Shown here piece by piece: positions 23,852 through 32,428 of a stretch of DNA of 39,758 nt; within the stretch, counting starts at the first letter, position 1; each line of letters starts with the position of its first letter. Origin of the DNA: Arthrobacter globiformis (lineage in GTDB: Bacteria; Actinomycetota; Actinomycetes; Actinomycetales; Micrococcaceae). The position numbers and the translations under genes are program-made. The notes beneath the pieces were generated by a model that ran no database searches, was not told where the DNA came from, and worked only from the letters and a program-made list of their open reading frames with translations. The stretch is taken from NCBI RefSeq assembly GCF_003261175.1, contig NZ_QLNP01000065.1:1-39758 (forward strand), given 5' to 3'.

Positions 23852-25375
23852 ATGAAGTTAGGTCCCAAGGCGGCAGCAGCCGCCCTTGTTCTCAGCGCAA
23901 CCCTCGCGCTGACCGGTTGCGGCGGTGCTGCCAACTCCGGTTCGGCTGCCGGCGCTGCCACGGCACTGACCCTCGGCACTGTCCAGGACGTACGTTCATG
24001 GGACCCGGCCCAGGCGCACGTCGGCCATGTTCTGCAGCCGTACCAGGCGGTGTATGACACGCTGATCCTGCGCGAACCGGACGGCAAACTCAGCCCGATG
24101 CTGGCCACGGCGTGGAAGTACAACGCCGGCAACACCAAGCTCACCCTGGACCTGCGCACGGACGTGACCTTCAGCGACGGCGCCAAGTTCGACGCAGAGG
24201 CCGCCAAGGCGAACATGGACCACTTCAAAAAAGCCAACGGTCCACAGATGGCACAGCTCGCTTCGGTCAGGGACGTGACTGTGGTGGACGCCGACACCAT
24301 CGACGTCAACCTCACTGCCCCGGACCCCGCGCTGGAATACTTTCTGAGCCAGGCCGCAGGCCTGATGGGCAGCCCCAAAGCCCTGGACAGCGAAGGCATC
24401 AAGACCGAACCGGTCGGCTCGGGCCCCTATGTCATGGACAAGGCGGCGTCGGTCAAGGACTCACAGACGGTTTTCAGTGCCCGCAAGGATTACTGGAACA
24501 AGGACCTGCAGAAGTACCAGAAACTGACGTTCAAGGTCCTGACCGACCTCACCGCCCGCACCAACGCGCTGGTCTCCGGGCAGGTAGACGCCACCATCCT
24601 GGACCCCAAGAACGGCAAGCAGGCCGAGGGCGCCAAGATGAAACTGGCCGCGAATGAAGTTGACTGGCAGGGGCTGCTCCTCCTGGACCGTGAAGGTGCC
24701 AAGAACCCGGCGCTAGCAAACGTCAAGGTCCGCCAGGCCATCAACTATGCCTTTGACCGCAAAACCATCCTGGACCAGGTCATGCTGGGTCAGGGCACCC
24801 CGACGTCGCAGCCGTTCGGCAAGGCCAGCGGCGCCTGGACGGAAGAACTGGAAAACTACTACACCTACGATCCGGCCAAGGCCAAGCAGCTTCTCAAGGA
24901 AGCAGGCTTTGAAAAGGGCGTCACCCTGGAGATTCCGAGCGTGCCCGGGTTCGAAACCCAGATTTCCGTCATCACGCAGCAGCTGGCGGACGTCGGTATC
25001 ACCCTGAAGGTCGGCGCGGCGCTGACCAACACGTACACGGCCGATATTGCCGCGCAGAAGTTCACCACCATTTTCTTCTCGCTCTTCCAGGGCCAGCCCA
25101 CGGTTGCCATGGACCAGATCGTCTCCACCAAGGCGCTCTACAACCCCTTCAAGAACTCGACGCCGGAGCTGGACGCCAAGATCGCGGCCGTGCGCAACGG
25201 CGGCGCCGATGCAGGCAAACTGGCGCAGGAAGTGAACAAGTACGTTGTTGAACAGGCGTGGTTCGCTCCGCTGTTCCGGGTCAACCAGATGTATTACCAC
25301 AACTCCAAGGTGAACGTGACTCCGCAGATCCAGCAGGCCGTTCCTTCCATCTACAACTACTCCCCGGCCAAGTAG
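23852..25375 (+). CDS. ABC importer solute-binding lipoprotein (SBP family 5)
   Basis: 507-residue extracytoplasmic binding protein of the peptide/nickel/oligosaccharide class. A signal peptide (basic MKLGPK then hydrophobic 8-20) ends in lipobox LTGC, with lipidated C23. The family core follows: DVRSWDPAQAHVGHVLQPYQAVYDTLI, DVTFSDGAKFDAEA, VGSGPYVMD, VRQAINYAFDR. AGGAG lies 7-11 bases before the ATG. Class 5 binding proteins take peptides, but also opines, cellobiose-type and plant oligosaccharides. Because this operon shares its operator with glucuronide genes, glycosides are a stronger guess than peptides here. Confidence 0.93.
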   Translation: MKLGPKAAAAALVLSATLALTGCGGAANSGSAAGAATALTLGTVQDVRSWDPAQAHVGHVLQPYQAVYDTLILREPDGKLSPMLATAWKYNAGNTKLTLDLRTDVTFSDGAKFDAEAAKANMDHFKKANGPQMAQLASVRDVTVVDADTIDVNLTAPDPALEYFLSQAAGLMGSPKALDSEGIKTEPVGSGPYVMDKAASVKDSQTVFSARKDYWNKDLQKYQKLTFKVLTDLTARTNALVSGQVDATILDPKNGKQAEGAKMKLAANEVDWQGLLLLDREGAKNPALANVKVRQAINYAFDRKTILDQVMLGQGTPTSQPFGKASGAWTEELENYYTYDPAKAKQLLKEAGFEKGVTLEIPSVPGFETQISVITQQLADVGITLKVGAALTNTYTADIAAQKFTTIFFSLFQGQPTVAMDQIVSTKALYNPFKNSTPELDAKIAAVRNGGADAGKLAQEVNKYVVEQAWFAPLFRVNQMYYHNSKVNVTPQIQQAVPSIYNYSPAK

Positions 25376-25381
25376 GACACC

Positions 25382-26323
25382 ATGATCAGGTTCATTGCGA
25401 AAAGGCTGGGCAGCGGGCTGGTGGTGCTGTTCGCTGTCTCGGCCCTCACGTTCTTCCTGCTGTACGTCTCCAGCGGGAGCATCGCCAGGAACATCCTTGG
25501 CGACCAGGCCACTGCGGAGCAGGTGGCGATGAAGGAACACGAGCTGGGGCTGGACCAGCCGCTGGTGGTCCGCTACTTCTCCTGGGTAGCCGACGCGCTG
25601 AGTGGAAACCTTGGTGCCTCGTGGTTCACGTCCGAGCCGGTGGCCAACTCGCTGGCCACCCGGATTCCGGTGACCATGACCATGGTCTTCGCCGCAATGA
25701 TCCTGATAGCAGCCTGTGCCGCTCTCATTGGTGTAGTCGCTGCCGTCAAGCGCGGCTGGGTGGACAGGGTGGTCCAGGTTGGCGCCATTGTCGGAGATTC
25801 CATCCCGGGGTTTGTGATCGGTGTCATCCTGGTCACCATCCTGGCCATCCAGCTGGGCCTCTTCCCGGCGACCAGCACCATCTCCCCTGAAGCCGGGCCC
25901 GAGGCGTGGGTCTATTCCATGTCCCTGCCGGTGATAGCCCTGCTGGTCAACGGCGTCACAGGCGGCGCGCAGCAGATCCGCAGCGCCGTTATCAAGCAGC
26001 TCGAGCGGGACTACGTCCGCACCCTGCGGAGCCGCGGCATCGGCGAGCGGGAGATCCTGTTCAGGCACGTGCTGCGCAGTGCCGCCCCGGCCGGCCTGAC
26101 GGTCCTCAGTCTGCAGCTGATCGGCATGCTTGGCGGTGTGGTCATCATCGAGCAAATCTTCGCTCTCCCGGGCATGGGTCCTCTGGCGGTCGCTGCCACC
26201 GGCCAGTCGGATCTTCCGGTGGTGATGGGCGTCGTGATGTACACGGTGGTTGTCGTCATCGTGGTGAACCTGCTGGTGGACATTCTCAATGGCTGGCTCA
26301 ACCCGAAGGTACGTGTGTCATGA
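25382..26323 (+). CDS. ABC importer permease, DppB type
   Basis: 313-residue inner-membrane permease, with the typical start MIRFIAKRLGSGLVVLFAVSALTFFLLY and about six membrane spans. The EAA-loop-like region RSRGIGEREILFRHVLRSAAP lies near residue 215, and QLIGMLGGVVIIEQIFALPGMG is the conserved segment after it. It starts 6 bases past the binding-protein stop and overlaps the DppC-DppD fusion by 4 bases. Confidence 0.94.
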   Translation: MIRFIAKRLGSGLVVLFAVSALTFFLLYVSSGSIARNILGDQATAEQVAMKEHELGLDQPLVVRYFSWVADALSGNLGASWFTSEPVANSLATRIPVTMTMVFAAMILIAACAALIGVVAAVKRGWVDRVVQVGAIVGDSIPGFVIGVILVTILAIQLGLFPATSTISPEAGPEAWVYSMSLPVIALLVNGVTGGAQQIRSAVIKQLERDYVRTLRSRGIGEREILFRHVLRSAAPAGLTVLSLQLIGMLGGVVIIEQIFALPGMGPLAVAATGQSDLPVVMGVVMYTVVVVIVVNLLVDILNGWLNPKVRVS

Positions 26324-28173
26324 GTGACTCTGTAGAAACCGCGGCAGTTGCCGCACCTGCGCCCTCCCTTCATACCGGGCAGAGCGGCACAGTGGTCCGC
26401 TCCACCGTGATCCGGCGCCTGCTCAGGAACCCGCTGGGCATCATTGCCATAACCCTTTTGCTGGCGATCTCGCTGCTGGCCGTCCTGGCTCCGGTCCTGG
26501 CGCCGTTCCAGGAGAATTATTCCAACATCGCCAAGACGCTGGCCGCCCCGGACTCGGTGAATATTTTGGGAACGGACAGCGCCGGGCGCGATGTCTGGAG
26601 CCGCCTGCTGTTCGGTGCGCAGCTGACGCTGCTTTCCGCCTTGCTGTGTGCCGGCGTCGCCATTGCCATCGGGCTGCCGGCAGGCCTGATCGCCGGCTAT
26701 TACGCCGGCAAGTTTGAGGCAGTTTCCAACTGGGTGGTCAGCATCCTCATGAGCCTGCCGGGCCTAATTGTGCTGCTGACGATCCGGGCGGCCTTCGGCC
26801 CCTCGGTATGGATTTCCATGATCGCGTTCGGCATCCTCATCAGCCCGTCCTATTTCCGGTTGACCCGCACCGCCGTCCAGTCTGTGCGCAACGAACTGTA
26901 CGTTGACGCTGCCAGGGTTTCCGGGCTTTCGGACCTGAGCATCATCGCCCGCCACATCTTCTCCGTGGTCCGGGCACCTATCATCATCCAGACGGCGGCC
27001 ATTGCAGGCGTAGCCATCGCCATCCAGTCCGGGCTGGAATTCCTGGGCCTGGGCGACCCCACCAAGGCAACCTGGGGCGTCATGCTCTCGGAGGGCTTCA
27101 AGAACGTCTACCTGAACCCGACCCTGCTCTTCTGGCCGGCACTCGCCATGGCGTTGACCATCGGTGGGCTGGTCCTGCTGGGCAACGCCATCCGCGACGC
27201 CCTGGAAGACGGCGAAAAGATCAAGCACCGCAAGAAGGTCGCACTCACAAAAGGCACGACGGCGGCACCCGCCAGGGCGGGCCAGCAGCGCAAGTCTGTA
27301 ACCGCCGTCGATCTTGGAACTGAGCACCACCTCGTGAAGGTGACTAACCTCGGCGTCGGGTACCCGCAGGCCGACGGCTCCGTCAAGAAGGTGGTGGACG
27401 ACGTTTCCTTCCACGTGGACCGCGGCGAGATTCTCGGCATCGTGGGCGAGTCCGGTTCAGGCAAGTCCCAGACGGCGTTCTCCATCCTGGGTTTGCTTCC
27501 GGATAACGCCCGCATTGTGGCCGGGTCCATTCAGTTCGACGGCAACTACACCGTCGCCCCAGGCGAGGACCGGGTCGATCAGGCACGGCTGTCCAGGCTT
27601 CGCGGCAAGAGGATCTCCTACATTCCGCAGGAACCCATGAGCAACCTGGACCCGGCTTTCACCATCGGCTACCAGCTCGTGACGCCGATGGTGCGCGTCC
27701 TCGGAATCCCCAAGGAAGAAGCCCGCAAGCGCGCGCTGAAACTCTTGGCCGACGTCGGAATCGCCAACCCTGAACGGACCTTCAGCGCCTACCCGCACGA
27801 GGTCTCCGGGGGCATGGCCCAGCGTGTGCTGATCGCCGGTGCCATCAGCTGCGAACCGGACCTGGTGATTGCCGATGAGCCCACCACGGCTCTGGACGTC
27901 ACCGTGCAGGCCGACGTGCTCGACCTCCTGCGCGAGCTCCAGCAGCGGCTGAACATCGGCGTCATCCTGGTGACCCACAACTTCGGCGTGGTGGCAGACC
28001 TCTGCGACCGCGTGGCCGTCATGCAGAACGGCCGCCTGGTCGAGGAAGGACCCGTCCGGGACATCCTCCGCAACCCCAAAGAGCAGTACACCCGGACCCT
28101 GCTGGCGTCCATGCTCGAAGGCAAAACCCCCATGTCCATGCTTGTATCCAGCCAGAAGGAGCCGGTCGCATGA
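26320..28173 (+). CDS. ABC importer DppC permease fused to DppD ATPase
   Basis: 617-residue single polypeptide. Residues 1-300 are a DppC-type permease (RNPLGIIAITLLLAISLLAVLAPVLAPF, then NILGTDSAGRDVWSRLLFGAQ, and EAA loop VDAARVSGLSDLSIIARHI). Residues 330-617 are a DppD-type ATPase with Walker A GESGSGKS near 376-383, Q-loop YIPQEPMSNLDP, signature VSGGMAQRV near 495, and Walker B LVIADEPTTALDVT. A basic linker (KHRKKVALTKGTTAAPARAG) joins them. Such fusions are known in actinobacteria. There is no frameshift; the fusion frame is continuous. It fixes one permease half to one ATPase half of a heterodimer. Confidence 0.94.
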   Translation: MSDSVETAAVAAPAPSLHTGQSGTVVRSTVIRRLLRNPLGIIAITLLLAISLLAVLAPVLAPFQENYSNIAKTLAAPDSVNILGTDSAGRDVWSRLLFGAQLTLLSALLCAGVAIAIGLPAGLIAGYYAGKFEAVSNWVVSILMSLPGLIVLLTIRAAFGPSVWISMIAFGILISPSYFRLTRTAVQSVRNELYVDAARVSGLSDLSIIARHIFSVVRAPIIIQTAAIAGVAIAIQSGLEFLGLGDPTKATWGVMLSEGFKNVYLNPTLLFWPALAMALTIGGLVLLGNAIRDALEDGEKIKHRKKVALTKGTTAAPARAGQQRKSVTAVDLGTEHHLVKVTNLGVGYPQADGSVKKVVDDVSFHVDRGEILGIVGESGSGKSQTAFSILGLLPDNARIVAGSIQFDGNYTVAPGEDRVDQARLSRLRGKRISYIPQEPMSNLDPAFTIGYQLVTPMVRVLGIPKEEARKRALKLLADVGIANPERTFSAYPHEVSGGMAQRVLIAGAISCEPDLVIADEPTTALDVTVQADVLDLLRELQQRLNIGVILVTHNFGVVADLCDRVAVMQNGRLVEEGPVRDILRNPKEQYTRTLLASMLEGKTPMSMLVSSQKEPVA

Positions 28174-29054
28174 GCACTGTGGAAGTTCAAGAAATTGCCC
28201 CGTTCCTGACAGTAGAGAACCTGGTGGTCGAGTACCCCAGCAAGAAGTTCCGCGCCAAGCCGTTCCGAGCACTCACGGACATCAACATCTCCATCGGCCA
28301 GGGCGAGACCCTTGGCCTGGTGGGGGAGTCCGGTTCGGGAAAGACAACCCTGGGCCGTGCCGTCCTTGGCCTGGCTCCCGTAGCGGCCGGAAGGATCACG
28401 TTCGAAGGCCGGGACATCAGCCACGCCACCCGCAAGCAGCGGCGGTCCCTGAGCCGGGACCTCCAAGTGGTCTTCCAGGACCCGTACACCTCCCTGAACC
28501 CGGCCCTCGAAATCGGCGCCATCCTCGCCGAACCCCTTGGAGTGCAGGGCCTGGAGCAGACAGCGGCCAGGAAGCGCGTCAAGGAACTGCTTGACCAGGT
28601 GGGGCTGCCCTCGGACGCCATCCACCGCCTGCCACGGGAGTTCAGCGGCGGCCAGCGCCAGCGCGTGGCCATCGCCCGGGCACTCGCGCTCTCACCGAAA
28701 CTGATCGTCTGCGACGAACCCGTCAGTGCACTTGACCTGTCCACGCAGGCACGTGTCCTTGACCTGTTCCTGCAGATCCAGAAGGACACCGGCGTTTCCT
28801 ACCTCTTCGTCTCCCACGACCTGGACGTCGTGCGGCACATCAGCCACCGCGTGGCCGTCATGTACCACGGCGAAATCGTCGAAGAGGGGCCTGCGGACGT
28901 GGTAACCCTGGACCCCGAGCACCCCTACACCCAGCGTCTCCTGCTGGCGTCCCCGGTGCCCGATCCGGACCGGCAGGAGCAGCGCCGGGCGGACCGTCAC
29001 CGGCTGCTGGACATCCAGCGGCATCAGAACGAACAGGCCGGCGTCTCCGCCTGA
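28170..29054 (+). CDS. ABC importer ATPase, DppF type
   Basis: 294-residue ATPase with Walker A GESGSGKTT at about 52-60, Q-loop VVFQDPYTSLNP, signature EFSGGQRQRV near 152-161, and Walker B LIVCDEPVSALDLS. The C-terminal TQRLLLASPVPDP is the usual DppF/OppF tail. It pairs with the DppD half of the preceding fusion to power import, and overlaps it by 4 bases. Confidence 0.94.
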   Translation: MSTVEVQEIAPFLTVENLVVEYPSKKFRAKPFRALTDINISIGQGETLGLVGESGSGKTTLGRAVLGLAPVAAGRITFEGRDISHATRKQRRSLSRDLQVVFQDPYTSLNPALEIGAILAEPLGVQGLEQTAARKRVKELLDQVGLPSDAIHRLPREFSGGQRQRVAIARALALSPKLIVCDEPVSALDLSTQARVLDLFLQIQKDTGVSYLFVSHDLDVVRHISHRVAVMYHGEIVEEGPADVVTLDPEHPYTQRLLLASPVPDPDRQEQRRADRHRLLDIQRHQNEQAGVSA

Positions 29055-29082
29055 GGGCACCGTCAACACTGAAAGGACCACC

Positions 29083-29952
29083 ATGGCCAACACAGCCACC
29101 ATCGGCGTACAAGCGATGATGCTCAAAGAGAGCTTCACCGAACTCGGGGCGTTCGAAACGCTCCGGAAGGTCAGCGCGATCGGCTACAACGCCGTCGAAA
29201 TCTCCCAGATCCCGATGACAGCGGGGAACGTCACCGAACTGGACCGGTCCCGGAGTGAACTGGGCATGGAGATTGCGGCGTTGTCGGTCGCAATGGAAAC
29301 CCCCAAGGGCATGCCCGGCGATTCGCTGAAGGACCATTTCGACAAGATCGTTGACGACGCGAAACGCCTCGACACCAGGCTCCTGCGGATCGGGATGCTT
29401 CCCTTCCCGGCCATGAAGTCAATCGGCGCGGTGGTCGACTTCGCCAAAGAAGCCAACGAGTACGCGGAGCGCCTGCAGGAGCACGGCATCGGCCTGTACT
29501 ACCACAACCACCACATCGAGTTCGCGAAGTTCGACGGCAAATACATGCTGGACATCATCGCCGAGAACTCCCCGGCCATGGGCATGGAAATCGACGTCCA
29601 CTGGGTGCAGCGCGGCGGACTTGACCCCGTCCGGACCCTCGCGAAGTACGCCGGACGCACCGCCATGGTGCACCTGAAGGACTACCGCATCGGCGAGCTG
29701 CCCCAATCGGCCTTCGGGCTCCTGGAATCCGGGGACGTCACCGGCTTCATGGCCGAGTTCAAGGACGTGGTCCAGTTCGCCGAAGTGGGCGAAGGCAACC
29801 TGGACTTCCCGGCCATCATCCCGGCCGCGCAGGCCGCCGGCGCCCAGTACTTGCTCGTGGAGCAGGACCAGCTGTACGGCCGCACCGTCTGGGACGCGCT
29901 GCAGACCTCCCATGACAACCTGGTGGCCATGGGCCACGCCCACCTTTTCTAG
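29083..29952 (+). CDS. Sugar-phosphate isomerase/epimerase-type TIM barrel (4)
   Basis: 289-residue xylose-isomerase-like TIM barrel. Candidate active-site residues are the HNHH cluster (141-144), E146, D171 and H173 (MEIDVHWVQRGG), H197 (VHLKDY) and E260 (LLVEQD). The WVQRGG and HNHH features are shared with members acting with Gfo/Idh/MocA dehydrogenases on inosose or 3-keto-glycosides (family knowledge, not shown here). It follows the ABC ATPase with GAAAGGACCACC before its ATG, and the dehydrogenase gene follows 16 bases later. So the operon reads importer, TIM barrel, dehydrogenase. Confidence 0.9.
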   Translation: MANTATIGVQAMMLKESFTELGAFETLRKVSAIGYNAVEISQIPMTAGNVTELDRSRSELGMEIAALSVAMETPKGMPGDSLKDHFDKIVDDAKRLDTRLLRIGMLPFPAMKSIGAVVDFAKEANEYAERLQEHGIGLYYHNHHIEFAKFDGKYMLDIIAENSPAMGMEIDVHWVQRGGLDPVRTLAKYAGRTAMVHLKDYRIGELPQSAFGLLESGDVTGFMAEFKDVVQFAEVGEGNLDFPAIIPAAQAAGAQYLLVEQDQLYGRTVWDALQTSHDNLVAMGHAHLF

Positions 29953-29968
29953 ATAGGGAGAACCATAA

Positions 29969-31135
29969 ATGAGTAAGAAAGTACGCCTCGGCATCATCGG
30001 CCTGGGCCAGCAGGGCGGCGCCTACGCCAAATTCATCACCGACGGACTGGTTCCCAACATGGAAATCGGCGCCATCTGCGACACCGACCCCGCCAAGAAG
30101 GAACTCGCGGCTTCCCAGTACCCGGACGCGCCCTTCTACGAGGACTACATCGCCATGCTGGAAAGCGGCGACGTGGACGCCGTCGTCACCTGCGTCCCGC
30201 ACTTCCTGCACCCCGAAATGGGCATCGAAACGCTCAAGCGCAACATCCATGCACTCGTTGAGAAACCGGCCGGCGTCTACACCAAGCAGGTCAAGGAACT
30301 CAACGAGTTTGCCGCCAGCAAGCCCGAGCTGTCCTTTGCGATCATGTTCAACCAGCGCAACAACCCGCTGTACCAGAAGCTCAAGGAGATCGTCGAGAAC
30401 GGCGAGATCGGCGCCATTCGCCGCACCAACTGGATCATCACCAACTGGTGGCGGCCACAGGGCTACTACAACTCCAGCGAATGGCGGGCCACCTGGGGCG
30501 GCGAGGGAGGCGGCGTCCTGGTCAACCAGGCACCACACCAGCTGGACCTGTGGCAGTGGATCTGCGGCGTTCCGAAGTCTGTCTACGCGAAGGTGGCCTA
30601 TGGCTTCCGCCGCGACATCGCCGTCGAAGATGAAGTCACCGCAGTGGTGGACTACGGCGACGGCGCCACCGGCGTTTTCGTCACCGCTACCCACGACCTG
30701 ACCGGCACGGACCGCTTCGAGATCCTGGGCGACCAGGGCAAGATCGTCGTCGAAGGCTCCAAGACTGCCACCGTGACCCGCCTGGTCAAGCCTGAGCGCG
30801 AACTCAGCGACGGCATGGGCATGGACGATGTCCGCAAGCTCTTCATGGGTGAGCTGAACCCCGAGGAGTACTACAGCACCGAAGTAGTGGAGTTCGAATC
30901 CGCCTGGGGCGCCCAGCACTCTGGCGTCCTGGAGAACTTCGCCGCCAACATCCTGGACGGCACCCCGCTGCTGGCTCCGGGGTCCGACGGCATCAACGGC
31001 GTCCGCCTGGCCAACGCCATTCACCTCTCCAGCTGGACCGGTAGGGAAGTGGGACTGGACTTCGACGAGGACGAATTCCTTGCCGGGCTCAACAAGCGCA
31101 TCGCCGAGGAAGGGAAGTTCCCCGAGCGCTCGTAG
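29969..31135 (+). CDS. Gfo/Idh/MocA-family dehydrogenase (4)
   Basis: 388-residue oxidoreductase: GLGQQGG (11-17), EKP at 98-100 and GGEGGGVLVNQAPHQLDLWQW with H190/D193. At 388 residues it is longer than the other three copies (327-336), with an extended C-terminal half that includes DGMGMDDVRKLFMGELNPEEYYS. Its start has AGGGAGA with 7-8 bases spacing. It is the last gene of the importer operon. Likely it oxidises an imported glycoside or a product of the TIM-barrel enzyme; the exact substrate cannot be told. Confidence 0.92.
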   Translation: MSKKVRLGIIGLGQQGGAYAKFITDGLVPNMEIGAICDTDPAKKELAASQYPDAPFYEDYIAMLESGDVDAVVTCVPHFLHPEMGIETLKRNIHALVEKPAGVYTKQVKELNEFAASKPELSFAIMFNQRNNPLYQKLKEIVENGEIGAIRRTNWIITNWWRPQGYYNSSEWRATWGGEGGGVLVNQAPHQLDLWQWICGVPKSVYAKVAYGFRRDIAVEDEVTAVVDYGDGATGVFVTATHDLTGTDRFEILGDQGKIVVEGSKTATVTRLVKPERELSDGMGMDDVRKLFMGELNPEEYYSTEVVEFESAWGAQHSGVLENFAANILDGTPLLAPGSDGINGVRLANAIHLSSWTGREVGLDFDEDEFLAGLNKRIAEEGKFPERS

Positions 31136-31157
31136 CCCGGCGCAATCTGGCCGGCCG

Positions 31158-31173
31158 CGGCAACCGCTGGCCA
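31158..31173. promoter_or_regulatory. Degenerate operator upstream of LacI (3)
   Basis: CGGCAACCGCTGGCCA matches the beta-glucuronidase operator TGGCAACCGCTTGCCA at 14 of 16 positions. It lies 109 bases upstream of the LacI start, so autoregulation is plausible. Confidence 0.55.
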
Positions 31174-31190
31174 CCCGTGAGGCAACTCCT

Positions 31191-31258
31191 GCCCAACTGA
31201 CTCGCAGTTAATGTCGTTTCGAAGGCTCAAAACGACAACTATTGCCAGTCAGTTGGGC
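31191..31258. repeat. Nested inverted repeats before LacI (3)
   Basis: GCCCAACTGACT (31191-31202) pairs exactly with AGTCAGTTGGGC (31247-31258); inside the 44-base loop GTCGTTT (31213-31219) pairs with AAACGAC (31230-31236). It may be a terminator for the importer operon, or two binding sites facing each other at the LacI promoter. Confidence 0.6.
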
Positions 31259-31281
31259 GGGTTCCTCGTTAGGATGGGGCG

Positions 31282-32343
31282 GTGACTGAACCCAAGAAGC
31301 CGGACGCGCCCGCAGCAACGGGCCGGGCCAATAAGCACGCCCGGGACGGGAAATCCAACCCCACCATCTATGACATTGCCAAGGTTGCCGGCGTGAACCC
31401 TTCGACCGTGTCACGGGCCCTCAGCAAACCCGGCAGAGTCAGCGCCAAGACCCAGAAGCTCATTGAGGATGCCGCCGCCGAGCTCAACTACCAGGTCAAC
31501 CCCTTCGCGCGGGCCCTGCCCACCGGGCGGACCAACACCTTCGGGCTGATCGTCGCGGATATCACCAACCCCACCTTCTTCGACATCATCCGCGGGGCCG
31601 AGACCACGGCCACGCTGCGGGACTACACACTCGTGCTGGCCGAGTCCGCTGAGTCAGCCGTCACCGAGCTCACGGCAGCCCGCCGGCTTATGGCCACCGT
31701 GGACGGCCTGATCCTCGCAAGCCCCCGCACGGACGACGACAACATCCGCGCACTTGCCCGCGACAAACCGGTGGTGGTCATCAACCGCGAGGTCGAGGGC
31801 GTGCCCTGCGTGGTTCCGGACGTAAACAAGGGCATCGGCGAGGCTGTGCGCAGCCTCGCCGCCAACGGGCACACAAAGGTTGCCTTTGTTGCCGGGCCGC
31901 CGCAGTCCTGGATGTCCGCCCGCCGCTGGGAAGGCGTCCGGGCAGCCTGCGAATGGTCACGGCTGGAGGCTGTGAGGCTGGATTCCACCAAACCCACGGT
32001 CGACGGCGGCAGGCAGGTGGCGCGCGACGTCCGGGCCAGCGGCGTCACGGCCGTGCTGACCTACAACGATCTCCTGGCCATTGGACTCATGCAGGAACTC
32101 CAGGCCGCGGGCATTGTGGTGCCGGACCAGATCAGCATCGTGGGTTTCGACGACATCTTCGGCGCTGACTTCACCACTCCGCCGCTGACCACCGTGCGCT
32201 CCCCGCTGGGGGAGTGCGGCTCGGGCGCGGCCACCCTGTTGCTTGACCTCCTGCACGGCATGGGGGAACCCGCAGGCACCCTGCGCGTGGAAACGGAGCT
32301 GGTGCTGCGCGGCTCAAGCGGCCGGTTGCTGCCCGCAGGCTAG
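31282..32343 (+). CDS. LacI-family transcriptional regulator (3)
   Basis: 353-residue LacI/GalR repressor with an N-terminal disordered basic stretch (1-26), HTH at about 28-48 (TIYDIAKVAGVNPSTVSRALS), hinge near ARALPTGRT, and sensor domain from GLIVADITNPTFFDIIRG to VGFDDIFGADFTTPPLTTV. The GTG start follows AGGATGGGG with good spacing. The hinge leucine is kept but a proline follows it (LPTG), unlike the usual LRTG. It is immediately upstream of the glucuronate genes and is the best candidate for the glucuronide repressor. Confidence 0.93.
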   Translation: MTEPKKPDAPAATGRANKHARDGKSNPTIYDIAKVAGVNPSTVSRALSKPGRVSAKTQKLIEDAAAELNYQVNPFARALPTGRTNTFGLIVADITNPTFFDIIRGAETTATLRDYTLVLAESAESAVTELTAARRLMATVDGLILASPRTDDDNIRALARDKPVVVINREVEGVPCVVPDVNKGIGEAVRSLAANGHTKVAFVAGPPQSWMSARRWEGVRAACEWSRLEAVRLDSTKPTVDGGRQVARDVRASGVTAVLTYNDLLAIGLMQELQAAGIVVPDQISIVGFDDIFGADFTTPPLTTVRSPLGECGSGAATLLLDLLHGMGEPAGTLRVETELVLRGSSGRLLPAG

Positions 32344-32355
32344 GTCCGGCTGCAG

Positions 32356-32398
32356 TGGCAACCCCCCTGCTTTGGCAATAAATGGCAACCGGTTGACA
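32356..32398 (+). promoter_or_regulatory. Operator region of the glucuronate isomerase operon
   Basis: TGGCAACCGGTTGACA (32383-32398) is a full palindromic operator ending 30 bases before the ATG of uxaC. Two extra half-sites TGGCAA lie at 32356 and 32373. The distal half TTGACA (32393-32398) could itself be a -35 element, but no good -10 is seen at 16-18 bases. Confidence 0.78.
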
Positions 32399-32428
32399 AA
32401 TGGGGCGTAAAAGCTCGACCATTGAGCT

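Noticed and set aside
24713-26155. 480-codon minus-strand frame rich in H, G and D
   Set aside because: Antisense to the binding protein and permease genes; composition typical of a shadow frame.
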